From JBJFGR01 sp051892875 (GTDB taxonomy: Bacteria > Pseudomonadota > Gammaproteobacteria > Enterobacterales > Succinivibrionaceae), in the NCBI GenBank assembly GCA_051892875.1, contig JBJFGR010000017.1:1-22821 (forward strand): 22,821 bases of DNA, written 5' to 3'. Shown here piece by piece: positions 16,497 to 22,821 of this stretch. The notes under the pieces were generated by a model. The model ran no database searches and was not told the origin of the DNA. It worked only from the letters and a program-made list of their open reading frames with translations. Numbering within the stretch: position 1 is the stretch's first letter; each line of letters starts with the position of its first letter. The translations under genes and the position numbers were made by a program.

Positions 16497-17747
16497 TTAA
16501 TCGCAATACTTTTTAAATAATATAGAACCGTTTGTACCACCAAAACCAAAAGAGTTTGATAATGCATATTCCAAATCAGCCTTTTGAGCAACATTAGGTA
16601 CAAGATTAATACCTGCAACTTCTGGATCTGGATTTTCCAAATTTATAGTTGGTGGACATACTTGATCACGGATTGCTAATGTAGTGATTATTGCTTCAAT
16701 AGCACCTGCAGCACCTAATAAATGACCTGTCATAGACTTAGTTGAACTAACTCTAACAGAACTTATAGCATCACCAAAAGTACTTCTAACAGCTCTAATT
16801 TCTGCTAAGTCACCTAAGTGAGTTGAAGTACCGTGTGCATTTACATAGCCAACCTGATCTGGTGTAATTCCAGCATCCTTAATAGCACATTGCATAGCTA
16901 AAGCAGCACCTTCACCATTTTCAGGAGGAGCAGTCATATGATGTGCATCGCCACTCATACCAAAACCTACCAATTCAGCGTAAATCTTAGCACCGCGAGC
17001 TTTTGCGTGTTCCAATTCTTCTAAAACCAAAACCCCTGCTCCATCACCTAAAACGAAACCATCACGACCATCATCCCACGGACGAGAAGCTTTTTCAGGT
17101 TCGTCATTTCTTGTTGATAAAGCTTTTAATGCACAGAAACCTGCAATACCCATTTGTGTTGAAGCCTTTTCAGCACCACCACAAATCATAACATCGGCAT
17201 CACCATACTGAATTAATCTAGCACTTAAACCTATGGCATGAGTACCTGATGAACAAGCTGTAACGGTAGCAATATTAGGACCTGAAACACCTAAACGAAT
17301 AGATAAATGACCAGATACCATATTGATAATTGTTGAAGGAACGAAGAAAGGACTAACTTTTCTTGGACCACCATTTACCAAAGCTGTGATATTCTGCTCA
17401 ATCAATCCTAAACCGCCAATGCCTGAACCAATAGAGCAACCAATACGACTAGCGTTTTCAGGAGTTACCTTTAAACCTGAATCTTCGAATGCCATTAAGC
17501 CAGCTGCAATACCGTATTGGATAAACATATCCATTTTACGGGCATCTTTCTTGTTTATACCAAATGGTTCAGCGTCGAAATTCTTCACTAAACCTGCTAT
17601 TTTAGATGGATAATCAGTTGTATCAAAATGGTCAATTTTACAAATACCACTTTTACCAGCAACCAAATTCTTCCATGATTCTTCCACTGTATTACCTACA
17701 GGTGAAAGCATACCGAGACCAGTAATAACAACTCTGCGTTTAGACAC
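16497..17747 (-). CDS. fabF: Beta-ketoacyl-ACP synthase II
   Basis: Elongating condensing enzyme of type II fatty-acid synthesis (KAS II), joining malonyl-ACP to acyl-ACP; in E. coli it also controls temperature-dependent unsaturation. Its 416 residues carry the Cys-His-His set: Cys165 in TACSSGTH, His305 in NAHGTST and His342 in MTGHLLGAAGA, with Lys337 just before it. The start is GTG at 17747, preceded by a strong GGAGG seven bases upstream; the N-terminal MSKRRVVITGLGMLSPVG matches FabF, which fixes this start. It is the last gene of the cluster, separated from acpP by a hairpin, and ends at a clear terminator. FabB is not in the window. Confidence 0.97.
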   Translation of the reverse strand: MSKRRVVITGLGMLSPVGNTVEESWKNLVAGKSGICKIDHFDTTDYPSKIAGLVKNFDAEPFGINKKDARKMDMFIQYGIAAGLMAFEDSGLKVTPENASRIGCSIGSGIGGLGLIEQNITALVNGGPRKVSPFFVPSTIINMVSGHLSIRLGVSGPNIATVTACSSGTHAIGLSARLIQYGDADVMICGGAEKASTQMGIAGFCALKALSTRNDEPEKASRPWDDGRDGFVLGDGAGVLVLEELEHAKARGAKIYAELVGFGMSGDAHHMTAPPENGEGAALAMQCAIKDAGITPDQVGYVNAHGTSTHLGDLAEIRAVRSTFGDAISSVRVSSTKSMTGHLLGAAGAIEAIITTLAIRDQVCPPTINLENPDPEVAGINLVPNVAQKADLEYALSNSFGFGGTNGSILFKKYCD

Positions 17748-17780
17748 AGGATTGCCTCCGTGAGTGAATTAAATGAAAAT

Positions 17781-17808
17781 AAACAAGAAAAGCGTTATAA
17801 CTAACGCT
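17781..17808 (-). terminator. Hairpin between acpP and fabF (attenuator or weak terminator)
   Basis: Perfect 6-base stem AGCGTT / AACGCT with a 6-base loop, 22 bases after the acpP stop on the minus strand, followed by TTTCTTGTTT. The T tract is interrupted, so partial read-through into fabF is likely. Such an element would let acyl carrier protein be made in excess of FabF, as its role demands. Confidence 0.5.
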
Positions 17809-17830
17809 CTTCTTTCATAACCACAATAAA

Positions 17831-18067
17831 TTATTCGCGGTGAGCTTCAATGTAGTCGATAGCATCCTGAACTGTATTGATCTTTTCAGCATCTTCATCA
17901 GGAATTTCTGTACCAAATTCTTCTTCTAAAGCCATTACCAACTCAACAGTATCTAAAGAGTCAGCGCCAAGGTCTTCGATAAAAGCTGCTTCTGACACAA
18001 CCTGAGATTCTTCAACACCTAACTGTTCAACTATAACTTTTTTTACACGTTCTTCAATATTGCTCAT
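17831..18067 (-). CDS. acpP: Acyl carrier protein
   Basis: Small acidic carrier protein (78 residues) that holds growing acyl chains on 4'-phosphopantetheine; it serves fatty-acid, lipid A and phospholipid synthesis. The attachment Ser37 sits in GADSLDTVELVMALEEEFG, and the four-helix acidic pattern is typical, with length equal to E. coli AcpP. It lies in the conserved place between fabG and fabF, but is set apart by a 137-base promoter-bearing gap upstream and a hairpin downstream, consistent with independent high expression. The ribosome site is AGGA ten bases from the ATG. Confidence 0.98.
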   Translation of the reverse strand: MSNIEERVKKVIVEQLGVEESQVVSEAAFIEDLGADSLDTVELVMALEEEFGTEIPDEDAEKINTVQDAIDYIEAHRE

Positions 18068-18138
18068 CTTTTAATAATCCTATGCGTTTTCACGCTTAAA
18101 AAACAAAACCCAATATAGGGATAAATAAATATATTTGT

Positions 18139-18181
18139 ATTATATCATTTAATTATAATATATCTACAAAAATATTGTAAA
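18139..18181 (-). promoter_or_regulatory. Promoter region of acpP with two overlapping candidates
   Basis: Two TATAAT boxes are present on the minus strand in the fabG-acpP gap. The nearer (18139-18144) is preceded by TGA, making an extended -10 (TGATATAAT). The farther (18152-18157) is 18 bases from TTTACA (18176-18181). Either would yield a leader of roughly 65-80 bases. A small hairpin with a GAAA tetraloop (18084-18095) lies just upstream of the ribosome site. Confidence 0.6.
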
Positions 18182-18204
18182 AAAACAATTATTATCCCAA
18201 ATTT

Positions 18205-18939
18205 TTAATCCATGTACATTCCACCATTAACACTAATGGTTTCACCTGTAATATAAGAAGCCATATCAGACGCTAAGAAAAATACTGCATTAGCTATATC
18301 TTCTGGCTGACCTAATTTACCTGCTGGAACATTCTTTAATATTGCATCTTTTTGTTCATCTGATAACACTGCTGTCATATCAGTAGCAATAAAACCTGGG
18401 GCTACCACATTAACAGTAATACCTCTTGATGCTACTTCCTTAGCTAAACTCTTTGAAAAACCGATGATACCAGCCTTTGCAGATGCGTAGTTAGTCTGAC
18501 CTGCATTACCCATTAATCCAACAACTGAACTAATAGTAATAATTCTACCAAATCTCTTTTTCATCATTGGGCGAAGAACAGACTTTGACATTCTATAGAC
18601 ACTAGTTAAATTTGTGGCAATAATATCATCCCACTCATCATCCTTCATACGCATCAATAAATTATCTCTGGTAATACCAGCATTATTAACTAGAACATCA
18701 ACATCCCCAAATTCTTTTTGGATAGATGATAAAGTAGCTTCTATAGATTCAGCAGAAGTTACATTTAAAACATAACCTTTACCAGAATCTTGCAAGTATT
18801 CTGAAATTTTATCAGCTCCACTTTGAGATGTAGCAGTACCACATACTTTTGCACCAAGCTTTGCAAAACCTTCAGCAATAGCTTTACCAATACCTCTAGA
18901 TGCACCAGTTACTAGCACAATCTTACCTGTAAAATCCAT
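18205..18939 (-). CDS. fabG: 3-oxoacyl-ACP reductase
   Basis: NADPH-dependent reductase for the first reduction of each fatty-acid elongation cycle. A classical short-chain dehydrogenase of 244 residues, the same length as E. coli FabG: nucleotide loop TGASRGIG (11-18), NNAG (85-88), and catalytic Ser138, Tyr151 and Lys155 (ISS...YASAK). The C-terminal SVNGGMYMD end is typical of FabG. The ATG at 18939 follows GAGGT and lies 16 bases after fabD. Its place in the cluster excludes other SDR functions. Confidence 0.97.
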   Translation of the reverse strand: MDFTGKIVLVTGASRGIGKAIAEGFAKLGAKVCGTATSQSGADKISEYLQDSGKGYVLNVTSAESIEATLSSIQKEFGDVDVLVNNAGITRDNLLMRMKDDEWDDIIATNLTSVYRMSKSVLRPMMKKRFGRIITISSVVGLMGNAGQTNYASAKAGIIGFSKSLAKEVASRGITVNVVAPGFIATDMTAVLSDEQKDAILKNVPAGKLGQPEDIANAVFFLASDMASYITGETISVNGGMYMD

Positions 18940-18955
18940 ATTTACCTCTAATATA

Positions 18956-19891
18956 TTACTTATTAACAGCTTCTAATGCTTGAGCTAAAGAAGTCTCATC
19001 ATTATAAGAAATTGCAACTATATTCTTATCTATACGCTTAATAAGACCTGCTAACACTTTGCCTGGACCAACTTCAATCAATGTATCTACTGTCTTTGAC
19101 ATTTCTTGCACTGATTCAACCCAACGTACAGGGCTGTATAACTGTCTCACCAAGGCATCTTTTATAGCCGAATCTGTAGTTTCTGATTTAACATCAACAT
19201 TGTTAATTACAGAAATAGAAGGAACATTAATTGTAATCTTATTTAGTTCTTCTGCTAAAGAAACTGCAGCATCTTTCATTAATGCACAATGAGATGGAAC
19301 ACTCACTGGCAATGGTAAAACGCGCTTCGCACCTTTGCCTTTTAATATCTCAGATGTTCTATCAACAGCTGTTTTATTACCAGCAATTACAACTTGTCCA
19401 GGTGAATTAAAATTAACAGCTGAACAAACTTCATTTTGAGCAGCTTCTTTACATACATCAACTATCACACTGTCTTCCAAACCAATAACCGCAGCCATAG
19501 CACCAACTCCTGCAGGTACTGCTTTCTGCATAAATTCACCACGTAAACGGACCAAATTAACAGCATCTCTAAATGATATAGAACCAGCACATGTTAACGC
19601 ACTATATTCACCTAAAGAATGACCTGCTAAAACAGAAGGTAATAATTGAGTCTTTTCTTTCCATAATCTAAACAAGGCAACTGAAGAGGTTAATAGAGCT
19701 GGTTGAGTAATAAAAGTTTTTCCTAATTCTTCAGCTGGACCTTCCATTACTAATTTGTATAGATCATATTTCAAAACATCGGAAGCTTCTTCAAATGTTT
19801 CTTTCACTACGTTATAAGATTCACTTAATTCTTTTAGCATTCCTACAGCTTGCGAACCCTGACCAGGAAAAACAAAACCAAAATTAGCCAT
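18956..19891 (-). CDS. fabD: Malonyl-CoA:ACP transacylase
   Basis: Loads malonyl units from CoA onto acyl carrier protein, supplying all later elongation steps. 311 residues with the nucleophile Ser92 in GHSLGEYSA, Arg117 that binds the malonyl carboxylate in RLRGEFM, and His201 in VPSHCALM; these positions coincide with those of E. coli FabD. The N-terminal FPGQGSQ motif is present. The start ATG has GGAG at good spacing and lies about 50 bases after fabH. Confidence 0.97.
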   Translation of the reverse strand: MANFGFVFPGQGSQAVGMLKELSESYNVVKETFEEASDVLKYDLYKLVMEGPAEELGKTFITQPALLTSSVALFRLWKEKTQLLPSVLAGHSLGEYSALTCAGSISFRDAVNLVRLRGEFMQKAVPAGVGAMAAVIGLEDSVIVDVCKEAAQNEVCSAVNFNSPGQVVIAGNKTAVDRTSEILKGKGAKRVLPLPVSVPSHCALMKDAAVSLAEELNKITINVPSISVINNVDVKSETTDSAIKDALVRQLYSPVRWVESVQEMSKTVDTLIEVGPGKVLAGLIKRIDKNIVAISYNDETSLAQALEAVNK

Positions 19892-19941
19892 TTTTTACTC
19901 CAAATCTGAAAACTATTTTATTAGCCATATTGTTAAATAAA

Positions 19942-20892
19942 TTAATACTTTATTAAGGCACTACCCCAAGTAAAACCACCACCAAATGATTCAAGTAGAA
20001 TTAAATCTCCTCTTTGGATTTTTCCTGTGCGTACTCCTTCATCAAGTGCAATAGCTACGGAAGCTGCAGATGTATTCCCATAACGATCCAAGTTAACTAT
20101 AACTTGTTCCATAGGTAAACCCAACTTTTTAGCAGTAGCTGCAATTATTCTTAAATTTGCCTGATGAGGAACTAACCACTTTAATTCACTTTTATCAATT
20201 CCATTCTTAGCTAGGGTATCAACAACAACATGGCTCAATGTATTTACAGCAACCTTAAAAACTTCATTGCCTTTCATATACATCCAAACTGGTTCCATAT
20301 TATTACGATCAACATTTGGAAGTTTTAAAAGGTCTGCATAAGTACCATCAGCATGCATTTCTGAAGAAATAATGCCAGGTTCCTGACTAACACCTAAAAC
20401 AGCCGCTCCTGCTCCATCACCAAATAATATTATTGTAGTCCTATCATTCGGCTCACAAGCACGTGACATAGTATCAACACCAATAATTAATGCTTTTTCA
20501 GCCATACCTGACTTTATATAAGCATCTGCGATATTCAAAGAATAACTAAAACCCGTACACGCAGCAGATACATCAAAACAAGCTTGATTTTTAGTACCTA
20601 ACAATTTTTGCACTTCACAAGCTACAGACGGAAAAGCATTAGGACTGCTTGTTGTTCCAACAATAATTAAATCTAAATCGTCCGCAGATAATTCTGCCGC
20701 TTCTAAAGCTTTTAAAGCAGCTTTATAAGCCATTACAGGAACAGTATCTTCTTCCTGTGCAATTCTACGTTCTTTAATACCAGTTCTTTCTGTAATCCAC
20801 TGATCATTCGTATCAACCATTTTTTCTAAATCAGCATTGGTACGAACTGTATTTGGAGCAAAGCTACCTGTTCCTAGAATTTTACTGTACAT
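19942..20892 (-). CDS. fabH: Beta-ketoacyl-ACP synthase III
   Basis: Initiates fatty-acid synthesis by condensing acetyl-CoA with malonyl-ACP. 316 residues with the Cys112 (ACTGFSY), His243 (PHQAN) and Asn273 (YGNTSAAS) triad at the same positions as in E. coli FabH. The GDGAGAAVL segment (158-166) and the C-terminal GGGFTWGSALIKY are characteristic. The ATG at 20892 has AGGA upstream and begins 15 bases after plsX. Confidence 0.97.
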   Translation of the reverse strand: MYSKILGTGSFAPNTVRTNADLEKMVDTNDQWITERTGIKERRIAQEEDTVPVMAYKAALKALEAAELSADDLDLIIVGTTSSPNAFPSVACEVQKLLGTKNQACFDVSAACTGFSYSLNIADAYIKSGMAEKALIIGVDTMSRACEPNDRTTIILFGDGAGAAVLGVSQEPGIISSEMHADGTYADLLKLPNVDRNNMEPVWMYMKGNEVFKVAVNTLSHVVVDTLAKNGIDKSELKWLVPHQANLRIIAATAKKLGLPMEQVIVNLDRYGNTSAASVAIALDEGVRTGKIQRGDLILLESFGGGFTWGSALIKY

Positions 20893-20907
20893 AGATTCCT
20901 ATGTGCC

Positions 20908-21903
20908 CTATAACTGAGTTAAACCACCGACAATCAAATCAGGTATACGCTTTTCACATTGCAACATAGCCTGTTTAACTGCATTTGCCATAGCACTTAT
21001 ATTTGCACCACCATGACTCTTTACAACCACACCGTTTAAACCGAGTAGTGCTGAACCATTGTACAAATCTGGCTGCATTATGCCAATTTTTTTCTTTACA
21101 AAGTATTTTATGAATTTTATAAGAAATTGTCGAGAATTATAACTTTGAATTTTGCAATCAAGCACTTTATACAAACCTTCAGCTGTCTTTAGTGCAACAT
21201 TCCCAGTATAACCATCTGTTACAATTACATCTGCATACTTTGTAAAAATATCACTTCCTTCTGCAAAACCAATATAGTTAATATTTTTATTTGCTTTTAT
21301 TTTTTCTGACGCTTCACGAACAAGTTTAGTTCCCTTAGATTCTTCTTTGCCAATATTTAACAAGGCAAGACGAGGTTTTAAAACATTCAGAACTTGTTCT
21401 GCGTACACAGATCCCATTAATGCATGTTGATACAGTGTGTTTGCATCCACATTAATGTTAGCCCCTAAATCAAGAAAAACAGTTCCCTTTTCATTAGCTG
21501 ATGGCATAACCATCACTAATGCTGAGCGATGCACATTAGGGAGAGTACCCAATAAATGATTAGATAAAGCTACCAGTGCCCCTGTACTTCCACCACTTAC
21601 TGCACCTAAAGCTTTCTTGTTTACAACAGACTCAAGTGCAAGCAACATAGATGTAGGATTTTTCTTACGCAAGACCTGTAAAGGATCTTCATTGCTACTA
21701 ACAACACAATCTGTATGAACGAAATCTAACCTTGAATTTTTTTCAAGATCATACTTTCTGAGCAAAGGAATTACTTCTTTTTCTCTTCCGTAGGTAATTA
21801 AATTTAAATCATCATAAAGACTCAGTGCCTGTTTTGCAGCAGGCACTGAAACTTGAGGACCTAAATCCCCACCCATGAGATCTAGTGCTATTGTAATACC
21901 CAC
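20908..21903 (-). CDS. plsX: Phosphate acyltransferase PlsX
   Basis: Soluble, membrane-associated enzyme making acyl-phosphate from acyl-ACP, a donor for phosphatidic-acid synthesis that links the fab genes to phospholipid formation. 331 residues, slightly short of the E. coli protein. Family motifs include ALDLMGGDLGP at the N-terminus, GGSTGAL near 104, LDLGAN and IGKEESKG. The start is GTG at 21903 with only a weak AGAG site; it is fixed by the conserved N-terminal MGGD motif nine residues in. It lies 20 bases after rpmF. Confidence 0.95.
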   Translation of the reverse strand: MGITIALDLMGGDLGPQVSVPAAKQALSLYDDLNLITYGREKEVIPLLRKYDLEKNSRLDFVHTDCVVSSNEDPLQVLRKKNPTSMLLALESVVNKKALGAVSGGSTGALVALSNHLLGTLPNVHRSALVMVMPSANEKGTVFLDLGANINVDANTLYQHALMGSVYAEQVLNVLKPRLALLNIGKEESKGTKLVREASEKIKANKNINYIGFAEGSDIFTKYADVIVTDGYTGNVALKTAEGLYKVLDCKIQSYNSRQFLIKFIKYFVKKKIGIMQPDLYNGSALLGLNGVVVKSHGGANISAMANAVKQAMLQCEKRIPDLIVGGLTQL

Positions 21904-21923
21904 TAGGTATTTACTCTTTAGCC

Positions 21924-22100
21924 CTACTTATTCTTATTAATAACCTTTACACCACGATAGTAACCATCAGCTGTTACATTGTGGCATAAATGATATTCAC
22001 CACTAGTTGGATCTACAGAAACAGCAGGTGCTTTTAAAGCATCATGTGATCTACGCATATCACGACGAGAACGAGACTTATGATTTTGTTGAACGGCCAT
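21924..22100 (-). CDS. rpmF: 50S ribosomal protein L32
   Basis: Large-subunit ribosomal protein of 58 residues. The N-terminus MAVQQNHKSRSRRDMRRSHDA and the later TADGYYRG motif are diagnostic of L32. It is flanked by yceD and plsX as in E. coli and many proteobacteria. The ATG at 22100 has a good AGGAGA ribosome site and lies 19 bases after the yceD stop. The zinc-type cysteine pairs found in some L32 variants are absent; only one Cys (residue 39) is seen, so this is the zinc-independent type. Confidence 0.97.
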   Translation of the reverse strand: MAVQQNHKSRSRRDMRRSHDALKAPAVSVDPTSGEYHLCHNVTADGYYRGVKVINKNK

Positions 22101-22119
22101 TGCCTTCTCCTAAATTTAC

Positions 22120-22635
22120 CTATCTTTTCAACTTACTTAAAACTGCGAACGGGTTGCTACTTTCTGACTCTTCTATTTTACCTACAACCATTTCCACTTC
22201 TCCCATCGGACACTCTGCAACATCATGCATAGTAACCAAAGGTAAAGCAAGAATCAGCTCGTCTTCTATAATACTATATAGATCAACTTCACCAAATTCA
22301 TTCACAGTTGCAATATCGTAATCTACATTCAAACCTAATTTATTAATCTTTTCTTCATCTGATGAATAACTTAAATTTGTCTGTAAAACCAAATCAAAAA
22401 CTTCGCCGCAACGCTGGCATACACACTTCACAGCAGCACCAACATTGCCCTCAATTACAGTCAAACCTTGCAAATCAACACCGAATGAGACTTTCACTTC
22501 GATGTCATTTGATACTTCATCCACAACCTCTGCAAGTCTAGACATTTGGTCTTTAGGTATTATACCTTCATAATCAAGTCGCTTTGCAGCAGATTTTATT
22601 GGATCCACAAAACGTGGTATTTTTACTTTTTGCAT
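22120..22635 (-). CDS. yceD: YceD-family (DUF177) rRNA-accumulation protein
   Basis: Conserved protein of the DUF177 family, linked in bacteria and plastids to 23S rRNA accumulation or processing; always found beside rpmF. 171 residues from the ATG at 22635, close to the 173 of E. coli. The N-terminus MQKVKIPRFVDP aligns with the family start, which excludes the in-frame TTG at 22662. A CVCQRCG motif (71-77), possibly metal-binding, and the C-terminal NPFAVLSKLKR are typical. There is no Shine-Dalgarno before this ATG, and the promoter lies only about ten bases upstream. It is the first gene of the rpmF-fab cluster. Confidence 0.93.
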   Translation of the reverse strand: MQKVKIPRFVDPIKSAAKRLDYEGIIPKDQMSRLAEVVDEVSNDIEVKVSFGVDLQGLTVIEGNVGAAVKCVCQRCGEVFDLVLQTNLSYSSDEEKINKLGLNVDYDIATVNEFGEVDLYSIIEDELILALPLVTMHDVAECPMGEVEMVVGKIEESESSNPFAVLSKLKR

Positions 22636-22644
22636 AGTGCGTGC

Positions 22645-22673
22645 ATAATATATAAAAATCAAAAATTAGTCAA
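22645..22673 (-). promoter_or_regulatory. Strong sigma70 promoter of yceD-rpmF-plsX-fab cluster
   Basis: On the minus strand TTGACT (22668-22673) and TATTAT (22645-22650) are exactly 17 bases apart. The -10 box ends 9 bases before the yceD ATG, so transcription should start within a few bases of the start codon. A weaker upstream pair, TTAACG with TATAAA near 22690-22720, could add a longer leader. Confidence 0.7.
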
Positions 22674-22774
22674 AGTCTTTTTTTAATTTCTTTATAATAT
22701 CTTTAATAATTCCGTTAAATTATGTACAATCATTGTTGGTTTTACTCTTGATAGTTGCTCCTTCGTACCCGTCT

Positions 22775-22819
22775 TTAGACTTTCTCACCACTGTTTTTTA
22801 GAACTCCTTTTTTAAAAAT
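22775..22819 (-). pseudogene. Possible C-terminal remnant of an unidentified gene at the window edge
   Basis: An open frame enters from the right edge and ends at a TAA at 22775-22777, reading KKGVLKNSGEKV before the stop. In the same frame beyond the stop, RRVRRSNYQE and NQQ continue between further stops. This looks like a decayed or terminating end of a larger coding region, perhaps an IS200/IS605-type TnpB tail, but the match is from memory and weak. The surrounding ~90 bases are less AT-rich than normal spacer here. Confidence 0.22.
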
Positions 22820-22821
22820 TT

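Noticed and set aside
17323..17613. Plus-strand open frame of 96 codons inside fabF
   Set aside because: It is a complementary-strand shadow of the well-conserved fabF coding sequence.
22007..22321. Plus-strand open frame of 104 codons across rpmF and yceD
   Set aside because: It is antisense to both rpmF and yceD, which are certain, and shows no ribosome site.
22753..22821. GTG-initiated frame of about 23 codons upstream of yceD
   Set aside because: The nearest GGAG is too far from the GTG and the peptide has no recognisable feature; a remnant reading is no worse.
1..22821. CRISPR arrays, tRNA or rRNA genes
   Set aside because: No regularly spaced repeats and no tRNA- or rRNA-like stretches were seen in any spacer.

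Overview
The window reads as chromosomal DNA from an AT-rich (roughly one third G+C by eye) gammaproteobacterium. Two backbone blocks support this: yceD-rpmF-plsX-fabH-fabD-fabG-acpP-fabF, and cpdA-yqiA-parE, both in the gene order familiar from E. coli and relatives. The A+T richness, a complete ADP-heptose synthase (LPS core) and a flagellar export gene would fit a host-associated family such as Succinivibrionaceae. That family assignment is inference, not shown by the sequence.

Layout. Almost everything is on the minus strand; the one plus-strand gene I accept is a small glutaredoxin-related gene at 1690-2016. From the right end: a strong sigma70-type promoter (22645-22673) sits almost on the yceD start codon and drives yceD, rpmF (L32, too short for a routine ORF scan), plsX, fabH, fabD and fabG. 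acpP has its own promoter region (18139-18181), a hairpin separates acpP from fabF, and fabF ends at a clear terminator near 16431-16458. Next come a diverged AAA-ATPase_like protein that has lost its Walker A lysine, and a VOC/glyoxalase-fold protein. Then comes the cAMP phosphodiesterase / YqiA esterase / ParE block.

The unusual part is 2063-12342. Directly behind parE, with gaps of 16, 1 and 9 bases and then overlaps, come flhB (flagellar type III export switch protein), an HlyD-like adaptor, a C39-peptidase ABC transporter, a second long ABC transporter with a large N-terminal domain, and a membrane-anchored type I periplasmic-binding-protein homologue. The three transport proteins match the NHLP/NHLM-type bacteriocin (RiPP) export module, which matures double-glycine leader peptides and exports them. 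No precursor peptide or modification enzyme is visible in the window. The flhB gene at the head of the exporter and the solute-binding-like protein at its tail are the parts not explained by known NHLP clusters. The run ends against the convergent glutaredoxin gene at a shared hairpin.

At the far left hldE is intact. The last ~75 bases beyond it are distinctly richer in G+C and hold a Shine-Dalgarno plus ATG running off the edge, which looks like the end of an insertion sequence. The far right end (22720-22821) also looks like foreign or remnant sequence.
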